From Eubacteriales bacterium (GTDB lineage: Bacteria; Bacillota; Clostridia; Christensenellales; CAG-138), in assembly GCA_028703645.1 (NCBI GenBank), contig JAQVML010000073.1, positions 1 through 6,791 of the forward strand: 6,791 bases of DNA, given 5' to 3'. The translations under genes were made by a program, and so were the position numbers. The stretch's first letter is position 1, and every line of letters begins with the position of its first letter. The notes under the pieces were generated by a model. The model was not told the DNA's origin and did no database searches. It worked only from the letters and a program-made list of their open reading frames with translations. Shown here in pieces: positions 1 to 5,291 of the stretch.

Positions 1-1066
1 GATGATGGTAAAGAACCGCGTCGGTAACGACCGTCGGTAAATTGATGCTCTCGATGATGCGCCTGCCGACAACGGGATGCTGCTTGATGAGGTCATACTC
101 TTCCGGCGTCAGCGGGCCGGGCTTGCGAAGCACCGCGTCCTCGACCCCGATCTTGCCCGTGTCGTGCAGCAAAGCCGCCATCATGACCTGATCGGAGAAC
201 GCGCGCGTGCAGTTCATCGCCTTGCAAATCTCGCTGCAAAGATAGGCGACGCGCTGGGAGTGTCCGTGCGTATACGGGTCCTTTGCCTCAATCGCCTCGA
301 CCAGCGAAGCAATGGTGCGAAGCAGAATCGTATGGCTGTCCAGATAGACTTTAAAGGAATATCGCGCCAGCATCAGCGGCCCCATGAACAGCACAAGCCA
401 GAGATACGCGTTGTATTGCGTCAAGATATAGCCAATCACGAGGCCCAGCGGAATCGTTGCCAGAATGTTCGGCAAAATCCCGCCGATATTATCCCGCAGT
501 AAGGCGAAAAATCGCCCCTGATCGCTGAGTTTATAATACAAAATAAAAAAGACCAGGTTTCCGAAGATCGCGATAAAGGAGAAGACGACCGCGCCGGCAA
601 CCACGCTCCAGGTAAACACCGATCCGCCTCCGATCGGTACGATCAGGTGATACACCAGCCCGCCGATCAATATCGAAATCAGCACATTGGAGACGTTAAA
701 GAGTTCTTTCTGCGGCGATCTCTTCCATGGAGAATAGTGTTTTTTTGTTTGCGGATCGGATAGAAAGACAAGAAAAGAAGAGATCGTGTAGAGCACGATC
801 GTCAGGTATACACCCTTTGTCACCAAGCATGCAACGACGGGAACAAAACTGATCTCCATCGTTTTATCCGCCGTGATATAGATCGGCAGCATATGGCACA
901 TGGTAAGTATCACGACCATCACAACGCTATAGATGACAAGGTCCCATTTTAACGAGGCTTGCAGATAGAGCGAGGTTGATTGATCAATGCCCAGTGCAAA
1001 GACAGCAATGCCGCACAGGCTTACCAGCACCATATAAAGTTTCTGTTTGCTTATCCAGCTTTGCAC
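1..1066 (-). CDS. Membrane-anchored HD-GYP domain protein, probable cyclic-di-GMP phosphodiesterase (3' end outside window)
   Basis: At least 355 residues are visible and the frame is still open at position 1. Residues about 10-235 contain a series of hydrophobic segments that look like six to eight membrane spans. The cytoplasmic part begins near residue 240 and carries the HD-GYP signature: YTHGHSQRV (H269), LLHDTGKIG (H301, D302, K305), QHP (H330) and a terminal HH pair (354-355) that starts the HHE..DG.GYP motif, which lies beyond the edge. HD-GYP proteins hydrolyse cyclic-di-GMP, or in some cases cGAMP; the GYP residues cannot be checked here. The frame reads back through TTG at 1075 to a TAG stop, so the start is uncertain. 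I chose GTG at 1066 because a G-rich stretch (GGCGGGGG) lies 8 nt upstream; TTG 1075 and ATG 1033 are alternatives. The gene lies about 80 bp downstream of a 25-codon gene and may be cotranscribed with it. Confidence is high for the family and low for the exact start. Confidence 0.9.
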   Translation of the reverse strand, partial: MQSWISKQKLYMVLVSLCGIAVFALGIDQSTSLYLQASLKWDLVIYSVVMVVILTMCHMLPIYITADKTMEISFVPVVACLVTKGVYLTIVLYTISSFLVFLSDPQTKKHYSPWKRSPQKELFNVSNVLISILIGGLVYHLIVPIGGGSVFTWSVVAGAVVFSFIAIFGNLVFFILYYKLSDQGRFFALLRDNIGGILPNILATIPLGLVIGYILTQYNAYLWLVLFMGPLMLARYSFKVYLDSHTILLRTIASLVEAIEAKDPYTHGHSQRVAYLCSEICKAMNCTRAFSDQVMMAALLHDTGKIGVEDAVLRKPGPLTPEEYDLIKQHPVVGRRIIESINLPTVVTDAVLYHH

Positions 1067-1149
1067 TTGTCTCAACCCCCGCCAATCGGCGAAAAAGATT
1101 AACAGATCCGGCAGAATATCCTATTCACTTTCTCGGTGTTTGTCTCGTC

Positions 1150-1227
1150 TTATCTGACATAGAAAAACGCGCCGCTTGCCAAAACCAGAGCAGCCAGAGA
1201 TGCGAGCGCCATGAGGATTTTCTTCAT
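1150..1227 (-). CDS. 25-residue hydrophobic peptide, unrecognised small protein
   Basis: The open frame ATG 1227 to TAA 1150 encodes 25 residues: MKKILMALASLAALVLASGA, then FFYVR. It has two lysines at the N-terminus, one hydrophobic helix long enough to span or insert in a membrane (residues 4-23), and a terminal arginine. A consensus AAGGAGG lies at 1244-1238, 10 nt from the ATG, which is the main evidence that it is translated. There is no cysteine, so it is neither a lipoprotein signal nor a typical thiolactone autoinducer precursor. Alternatives are a type I toxin-like peptide, a small membrane regulator of the neighbouring HD-GYP protein, a signal-peptide remnant of a decayed gene, or a leader peptide. 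The size, hydrophobicity and structured leader favour the first two slightly. Function is unknown. Confidence 0.55.
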   Translation of the reverse strand: MKKILMALASLAALVLASGAFFYVR

Positions 1228-1229
1228 GT

Positions 1230-1285
1230 GGATATAGCCTCCTTTTTCAAGTCTCTGTTCTCCGCTAGTCGAACAGGCTATATCC
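1230..1285 (-). promoter_or_regulatory. Leader stem-loop covering the Shine-Dalgarno of the small gene
   Basis: In the minus-strand RNA, GGAUAUAGCCU (1285-1275) is perfectly complementary to AGGCUAUAUCC (1240-1230), an 11-bp stem. The second strand includes the last three bases of the AGGAGG core and runs to 2 nt before the ATG. A second pair, CUGUUC (1276-1271) with GAACAG (1260-1255), closes a 10-nt loop inside it and shares two bases with the outer stem. The folded leader would limit ribosome access, a layout typical of translation-controlled messages. No known riboswitch class is recognised. Confidence 0.55.
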
Positions 1286-1308
1286 GCTACGCTATTGCCG
1301 GATCTGTT

Positions 1309-1336
1309 AATTTATCAAATAGCACATTCTTTTCAA
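1309..1336 (-). promoter_or_regulatory. Candidate promoter for the small gene and HD-GYP gene
   Basis: TTGAAA at 1336-1331 (-35, 5 of 6 to consensus) is followed by a 16-bp spacer and TAAATT at 1314-1309 (-10, 4 of 6). TG one base before the -10 makes it an extended -10 form. A start near 1302 would give a leader of about 75 nt. The AT-rich stretch contrasts with the flanking coding DNA. This is the best candidate in the gap 1399-1228, but it is not a strong match. Confidence 0.4.
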
Positions 1337-1399
1337 TTTTTCCGTGTGAAATGCACATGAACTGTCTTTATCAAAATCAGAAAGCGCGTCTAAACGAGA

Positions 1400-2038
1400 C
1401 TATACTTCCTGCGTGTAGATCTCAAGTTTGCGATTGATCGCATCTAAAACGCTCTGCGCCACGGCGGCGTCCTGATCCGGCTCCGCATACACACAGCCGA
1501 TCAACGGGGTATTCTCCGGCAGGCAGTAAACCTGCGAAACCACGATTGCACGCGAATTGGACTGAATCACTTCCACACTCGCCAGCTCAAAAAAAGAAGA
1601 CCCGTTGGTACAGGCTTTCACCGCATCCAGCGTTGCCTGGGCAATGCATCGCATCCGCGAAAACGGAATCGAGCTGCCAACGGCGGTTCCTGTGAATCTC
1701 TCTTCGTCCCGCGCGAGCACAACGGACACCTCGACTTCCTTGCCGGAGGAATGCATGCTGATTCCGGAATAGATGAGCCGAAACCCCATGCCCGTTATGA
1801 TGTTGGAAGAAACCTGCGCCACACTGATGATGTGATAATCTACATCCACGCCATAGCGCGCGGAGATTGCGGACTGAACGTCCCGAACGATCGATTTCAC
1901 GTTGCGGCGGTTGCTCGCAAGAACATGTATCTCGACCGGTTCCTGTGATTCGGAGAACACAACATGAGAGGCATAAACGCCGTTGAGCTTAGAAATTAGA
2001 GCCTGCCAGTCGTTCGCGGTGCCGTATCTTCCGTCCAT
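1400..2038 (-). CDS. Conserved-looking hypothetical protein, 212 residues, two alpha/beta halves
   Basis: I cannot assign a named function. The start ATG 2038 is chosen because GGGAG (2049-2045) lies 6 nt upstream; an in-frame ATG at 2056 would add six residues but has no good ribosome site. There is no signal peptide or membrane span, so it is probably cytoplasmic. Residues 12-76 read as beta-beta-alpha-beta, with EIHVLAS, a KSIVRDVQSAI helix and a DYHIISVAQV strand, similar to small ACT- or ferredoxin-like folds. Residues 100-210 alternate strands and helices: EVEVSVVLAR, then FTGTAVGSS, a helix CIAQATLDAV, two further strands and a final helix AQSVLDAINRKL. The pattern suggests ligand binding or dimerisation rather than an enzyme with obvious catalytic residues. 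It has its own promoter. Its position before the HD-GYP region may be coincidental. Confidence 0.85.
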   Translation of the reverse strand: MDGRYGTANDWQALISKLNGVYASHVVFSESQEPVEIHVLASNRRNVKSIVRDVQSAISARYGVDVDYHIISVAQVSSNIITGMGFRLIYSGISMHSSGKEVEVSVVLARDEERFTGTAVGSSIPFSRMRCIAQATLDAVKACTNGSSFFELASVEVIQSNSRAIVVSQVYCLPENTPLIGCVYAEPDQDAAVAQSVLDAINRKLEIYTQEV

Positions 2039-2108
2039 TCTATTCTCCCGTCCCATCGCGCGTGTTGCTTCGTTCTGCTGCGGCTTTCAATGGATGCGAT
2101 CTTGGTTC

Positions 2109-2137
2109 ATTATATCCCTTGTGATGTGTGATCGCAA
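2109..2137 (-). promoter_or_regulatory. Sigma-A type promoter for the 212-residue hypothetical gene
   Basis: TTGCGA (2137-2132), a 17-bp spacer and a perfect TATAAT (2114-2109) lie upstream of ATG 2038. The predicted start near 2102 gives a leader of roughly 64 nt. The spacer contains a near-tandem ATCACACATCACA stretch that could be a regulator site, though nothing confirms this. It is the clearest promoter in the window. Confidence 0.75.
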
Positions 2138-2402
2138 GAACAACAAACCGATTTGAAATGATCATGTAACGAAATATCGTTCTTGGCTGTGTTTTTAGGG
2201 CCAATGTTTTTCTTGTATAACCACCAGCGATCAGACGAAAACAACCCGCCTGTCGTGGTTTTTTCGACTATAACCGCATCGTTTAAGTGAAATGAAGCAT
2301 TTTTTGCTTGAAAGGAGCGCCGTCGTCATGCGCGGCGCTGCAAAGTTTTATTATCTTGGTTCTTACCTTGTCACAAGTGTGATCCATAGAAAGACTGTGT
2401 CG
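2138..2402. other. Non-coding gap with several small inverted repeats
   Basis: No credible gene was found in this stretch. It contains AACGA-AATA-TCGTT (2168-2181); TTGGC/GCCAA (2183-2187 and 2200-2204) followed by five T on the plus strand; AACCAC/GTGGTT (2219-2224 and 2255-2260) running into a plus-strand run of six T; and the perfect palindrome TCACA-AG-TGTGA (2371-2382). The two stem-plus-T arrangements face the plus strand although no plus-strand gene is visible, so they may be chance or belong to an unseen small RNA. A frame starting with AAAGGAG plus ATG 2328 runs on the plus strand into the antisense of the next gene and is not believed. Confidence 0.5.
2316..2339 (-). terminator. Stem-loop after the flavodoxin-ferredoxin gene, possible terminator
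   Basis: AGCGCCG (2316-2322) and CGGCGCT (2333-2339) form a GC-rich 7-bp stem with a 10-base loop, 64 bp beyond the stop codon. The minus strand continues with CCTTTC, so the U-tract is weak. It could end transcription or simply protect the 3' end. Confidence 0.4.
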
Positions 2403-3149
2403 TTACGTCAGCGAATCGGTTTTGAAATAGTACCGTCCGCGATTTTTTGTATCCTCGCCCATTTGAATGGCGCGCTGCGGGCAGCGATTGATGCAAGCCA
2501 TGCACTGCGTGCAGTGTTTCCTGATCCAAACCGGTTTTTCGTTCTGCATTTGAATTGCGCCAATTGGGCAACCGCGCGCGCAAAGGCCGCAACCGTTACA
2601 GGAGCTCTCGACCGAAAAGCGTTTTGTCGAGCGCGCAAATGTGTTAAACATCGGCCTCACAAGAGCGGTTTTGATGCTTGCACCCGACCCTTCGCATACG
2701 TCATAAACCGTGGATTTCGCCAGCACCGCATTTGAGATCGTGTCGAGACGTTTCTTCGCCTCGGCGATCTTACTGCGCTCCAACTCCGGGCTGTCCACAT
2801 CGAAACCGGCAATATAGTTATTCGGCATTTTGACCGACCACGCGCCTTGATACGCAAAGCTCTTCTTCAGGCGCAGCATGGCTTTGCCCGCTTCGTCGCC
2901 ACAGGTGCAAACCGCAAACGCATATGCGCCCGCGAGCGTAATCGACTTGCAAAACCGCTCTACAATCAGCGGCACGCCCCAGGCATAGATGGGAAATACG
3001 ACGCCGATACATGCGTCTGCTCCGGCATAGACTACCGTAGGCCCGTCCTTCACCAACCCCGCGATGCTCTGCGCCTCGTCTCCCGTGCGCCGCGCAATCT
3101 CCTCTGCAACCCATTTGGAGTTGCCTGTTCCGGAAAAATAAAAGATCAT
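2403..3149 (-). CDS. EFR1-type flavodoxin-ferredoxin fusion protein (flavodoxin domain plus two [4Fe-4S] clusters)
   Basis: The 248-residue protein opens with FYFSGTGNSKWVAEEIA (3-19), the FMN-phosphate loop of flavodoxins, and a flavodoxin-like domain continues to about residue 170 (VVFPIYAWGVP 50-60). The C-terminal part carries two full cluster motifs, CNGCGLCARGCP (C184, C187, C190, C194) and CTQCMACINRCP (C213, C216, C219, C223), each suited to a [4Fe-4S] centre. Such fusions are common in anaerobic Bacillota and are thought to move electrons between flavin and ferredoxin pools; the partner enzymes are not known and none is encoded here. It has no membrane segment. ATG 3149 is chosen over the earlier in-frame ATG at 3167 because GGAGG (3160-3156) lies 6 nt upstream and the flavodoxin motif then starts at the N-terminus as usual. 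It has its own promoter and follows the sugar transporter terminator, so it is a separate unit. Confidence 0.93.
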   Translation of the reverse strand: MIFYFSGTGNSKWVAEEIARRTGDEAQSIAGLVKDGPTVVYAGADACIGVVFPIYAWGVPLIVERFCKSITLAGAYAFAVCTCGDEAGKAMLRLKKSFAYQGAWSVKMPNNYIAGFDVDSPELERSKIAEAKKRLDTISNAVLAKSTVYDVCEGSGASIKTALVRPMFNTFARSTKRFSVESSCNGCGLCARGCPIGAIQMQNEKPVWIRKHCTQCMACINRCPQRAIQMGEDTKNRGRYYFKTDSLT

Positions 3150-3177
3150 ATTCTGCCTCCACACCATTTCGCCATCT

Positions 3178-3198
3178 GGCTATGAGTATACCATAGCC
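3178..3198 (-). promoter_or_regulatory. Extended -10 promoter inside a perfect dyad, upstream of the flavodoxin-ferredoxin gene
   Basis: TATACT (3190-3185) is preceded by TGG, giving an extended -10 element; no good -35 is visible. The hexamer sits exactly between the arms of a perfect inverted repeat, GGCTATG (3178-3184) and CATAGCC (3192-3198). A dimeric repressor bound there would block RNA polymerase, so this is a candidate operator. The gene start is about 30 nt downstream. Confidence 0.5.
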
Positions 3199-3250
3199 GC
3201 TCGATTCGCGCATCGTGAAAACCATGTAATTCGGACGACCAGGTAGCGAT

Positions 3251-3285
3251 TCTGATAAAGCAATGCCGCCGGAAAACCCGGCGGC
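3251..3285 (-). terminator. Rho-independent terminator of the sugar ABC operon
   Basis: GCCGCCGG (3285-3278 on the minus strand) pairs with CCGGCGGC (3272-3265) around a 5-base GTTTT loop. The strand continues ATTGCTTTATC, a broken T-tract. It lies about 43 bp after the stop of the last permease and before the next promoter, as expected for the end of the operon. Confidence 0.8.
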
Positions 3286-3327
3286 GCTGCAAGGAGAGAA
3301 ACGGGGATTGTTGTTCGGGAAGGAAGG

Positions 3328-4302
3328 TTAAACGTCCTCGCGCTTGCGCTTTCTGCCGAAGCAGTCGAGCCAGATGATCGCTACGATCACGACGCCCTGA
3401 CACACCTGTTGGAGATATGGCGCAATGCCGAGCATGTTCATGCAATTGGTCAGCAGTTGCAGCACCATGAGTCCAATAAAGCTCTGTAGGATGCCGCCGA
3501 CGCCGCCGGCAAAGCTCGTTCCGCCGACCACGACGCCGCAGTTGACCATCAGCGCGGTGTCGTCGCCATAGATGCTGGAACCCGTGTTGAGCTTGCTTGA
3601 AAGCAGCACGCCCGCGGCCCCTGCCAGCGCGCCGCTGAGGATAAACGCAAGCCACTTGATCGAGATGACGTTGATGCCGGAGTATTTGGCAACGTCGTAA
3701 TCGCCGCCGAGCGCGTAGAGGTTTCTGCCGTAGCTCGTGTAGCGTAAAAGCGCGTAGACGAGTAGTCCGATCACGATCATGTAGATCGCGAGGTTCGGAA
3801 TCACCCCGCCGATCTTGCCGTTGGCAATCTTCATGAACTCCATATTCGTGCAGGAGACCGGGTGCGCGTCCGTGAGCTGCTGGTTGATGCCCTTGATGAG
3901 CATGCCGGTGCCGAGCGTGATGATGAACGCCTCGGTCTTTTGTTGCACCACGAGGAAGCCGTTGATGAACCCGACCGCAGCGCCGCTGAGCACCGCGAGC
4001 AGCATCGCAAGCCACATGTTCATGCCGCCGTTGATCAGTTGGATGGACACGATGCCGCTTAGACACATCACGCCGCCGACCGAGAGGTCGCACCCCGCCG
4101 CGATGACCGTCAGCGTCACGCCAAAGGCGATGATCTCGTTGACCGCCGCGTCCTTGAGCACGTTGAGCAGGTTATAGCTCGTGTAGAAGTTCGTCTTGAA
4201 AAACAGCATCATGATCAGCATGATGAGAATCGCAATGATCGCCTTCTGCTTGGTAAGAGCACGCAACGAGCGTTTCCCGAATGCCGCGAAAGTTGTTTGC
4301 AT
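3328..4302 (-). CDS. Sugar ABC transporter permease, RbsC-like (second permease)
   Basis: This 324-residue polytopic membrane protein belongs to the branched/ribose-type permease family (BPD_transp_2). About eight to ten hydrophobic segments are visible, the first at residues 21-35 after a basic N-terminus. Family motifs are AAGCDLSVGG (69-77 region), YGRNLYALGGD (191-201) with AKYSGI following, and GVVVGGTSFAGGVGG (256-270). The tail is basic (GRKRKRE) and cytoplasmic. ATG 4302 has GGGGG (4314-4310) 7 nt upstream, overlapping the region just after the stop codon of the first permease, so translation is probably coupled. It is a diverged paralogue of the neighbouring permease: both end with NCMN.LG...YLQ.V..G....AIIWLD-like sequence. 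The two presumably form a heterodimeric channel for a monosaccharide or related compound. The substrate cannot be named from sequence alone. Confidence 0.93.
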   Translation of the reverse strand: MQTTFAAFGKRSLRALTKQKAIIAILIMLIMMLFFKTNFYTSYNLLNVLKDAAVNEIIAFGVTLTVIAAGCDLSVGGVMCLSGIVSIQLINGGMNMWLAMLLAVLSGAAVGFINGFLVVQQKTEAFIITLGTGMLIKGINQQLTDAHPVSCTNMEFMKIANGKIGGVIPNLAIYMIVIGLLVYALLRYTSYGRNLYALGGDYDVAKYSGINVISIKWLAFILSGALAGAAGVLLSSKLNTGSSIYGDDTALMVNCGVVVGGTSFAGGVGGILQSFIGLMVLQLLTNCMNMLGIAPYLQQVCQGVVIVAIIWLDCFGRKRKREDV

Positions 4303-4314
4303 ACCGTTACCCCC

Positions 4315-5277
4315 TTACTGCTCTTTCCGGTTGTCGAGCCAGATGGCGACCACCAGAATAGCACCCTTGAGCACGACCTGCAGATAGGACGAAACGCCCA
4401 GCAGGTTCATGCAGTTTGACATCAACGTGATGAGCAGCACGCCGAGCACCGTTCGAAGAACGCTGCCTTTGCCGCCCTTGAGCGTTGTGCCGCCGACGAC
4501 CACGGAGAGAATCGCGTTGGTCTCGTAGTTTTTGCCGATGATCGGCGCCGCGGTCGTGATCCGCGAAAACAGCACCACCGCGCCGACCGCGGACATGAGC
4601 CCGCAGATCGTATAGATCAAAACCACGCTGCGCTTGATCGGGATGCCACTAAGCTCCGCCGCGACCTTGTTTCCGCCCGTGTAGCTGATCGATCTGCCGT
4701 TGTAGGTCTTGTTGTGAAACACCCACAGCGCGCCCAACGAGACGAGAAAGATGAGGAACGAAACCGAGATAATGCCGACCGTGCCGGAACCGATTGCGGT
4801 GAACACCGTCTGCGGCGTTTGCAGCCAGCTCATGTGCTGTGTCGAACCGCCCGTGTAGATCAGCGCAACCGCGCTGTAGACCGCGCTCATGCCGTAGGTG
4901 ATAAACAACGCTTCCGCCTGCGTCAACGCGCCCGCACTGATGAGCACCACGCTGTTGAGAAAGCCGAGGAACGCGCCGAGTCCAATGCCGAGAATCAGCG
5001 CCGGAATCTGTCCCAGCGGATCGATGAGCGACACGGTCACGACTGCGACCAGCGAGATGATGCCCGCGACCGACAGATCGATAAACCCGCCGATGATCAC
5101 GAACGTCATGCCCAGCGAAACAAAGCTCAGCGGCCCGAACTGGCGCATGATGTTGGTCAGGTTCTCGCCGGAGAGAAACTTCGGCTCCACGATGATCGTG
5201 ATGATCACCAGCAGCACGATGGCGACGAGCACCAGATAATTCAACAGAAAATTCTTGAGACTAAACCGTTTTGTCAT
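4315..5277 (-). CDS. Sugar ABC transporter permease, RbsC-like (first permease)
   Basis: The 320-residue membrane protein has a basic N-terminus, a first span at residues 11-30 and further hydrophobic segments throughout, as in the RbsC/XylH/LsrC-D permease family. Motifs seen are GGFIDLSVAG (63-72), YTGGNKVAAELSGI (199-212, the conserved GGN..AA..SGI loop expected to contact the ATPase) and VVGGTTLKGGKGS (260-272). The frame can be read from TTG 5295, which overlaps the ATPase stop, but ATG 5277 is preferred for its strong Shine-Dalgarno and normal length. It follows the ATPase by 14 bp and precedes the second permease by 12 bp, so the three are one transcript. Two different permeases with one ATPase recall the arrangement of E. 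coli YtfRT-YjfF (galactofuranose) and LsrACD (autoinducer-2); that is similarity of layout, not proof of substrate. Confidence 0.93.
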   Translation of the reverse strand: MTKRFSLKNFLLNYLVLVAIVLLVIITIIVEPKFLSGENLTNIMRQFGPLSFVSLGMTFVIIGGFIDLSVAGIISLVAVVTVSLIDPLGQIPALILGIGLGAFLGFLNSVVLISAGALTQAEALFITYGMSAVYSAVALIYTGGSTQHMSWLQTPQTVFTAIGSGTVGIISVSFLIFLVSLGALWVFHNKTYNGRSISYTGGNKVAAELSGIPIKRSVVLIYTICGLMSAVGAVVLFSRITTAAPIIGKNYETNAILSVVVGGTTLKGGKGSVLRTVLGVLLITLMSNCMNLLGVSSYLQVVLKGAILVVAIWLDNRKEQ

Positions 5278-5284
5278 ACCGTTT

Positions 5285-5290
5285 CCTCCC
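5285..5290 (-). promoter_or_regulatory. Shine-Dalgarno GGGAGG fixing the start of the first permease
   Basis: GGGAGG at 5290-5285 lies just after the ATPase stop codon (5294-5292) and 7 nt before ATG 5277. It supports that ATG over the upstream TTG 5295, for which no ribosome site is seen at the right distance. Confidence 0.8.
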
Positions 5291-5291
5291 G

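Larger units (their letters stand above)
1098..1311. repeat. Perfect 16-bp inverted repeat bracketing the small gene
   Basis: The arms are 1098-1113 (ATTAACAGATCCGGCA) and 1296-1311, its exact reverse complement. They enclose 182 bp holding the leader and the whole 25-codon gene. There is no obvious target duplication beyond the TTAA inside the arms themselves. In a minus-strand transcript the two arms could pair over long range, and the downstream arm is followed at once by UCUUUUUC. It could also be a miniature inverted-repeat element or a pair of protein-binding sites. The right arm overlaps the proposed -10 box, so only its inner part would be in RNA made from that promoter. Confidence 0.8.

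Noticed and set aside
77..502. 141-codon plus-strand open frame
   Set aside because: It is antisense to the HD-GYP catalytic region, whose conserved residues are intact on the minus strand.
976..1437. 153-codon plus-strand open frame across the small-gene region
   Set aside because: It has no ribosome site and unlikely composition, and it overlaps the HD-GYP start, the small gene and the end of the 212-residue gene on the other strand.
2371..2382. TCACAAGTGTGA palindrome as a CRP/FNR site
   Set aside because: The half-sites are in the opposite order and spacing to the CRP consensus (TGTGA-N6-TCACA), and the palindrome sits downstream of a gene rather than at a promoter.
2286..2390. 34-codon minus-strand frame after the flavodoxin-ferredoxin stop
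   Set aside because: There is no ribosome site before its ATG, its sequence is polar with no pattern, and it spans the probable terminator stem.
2292..2735. 147-codon plus-strand open frame with AAAGGAG before ATG 2328
   Set aside because: Most of it is antisense to the flavodoxin-ferredoxin gene, including its cysteine motifs. The ribosome-site match is probably chance and the product shows no domain.
3146..4093. 315-codon minus-strand open frame overlapping the second permease
   Set aside because: It lies in another frame of the permease, is Arg/His-rich, has no membrane spans, and runs through the terminator and the next promoter.
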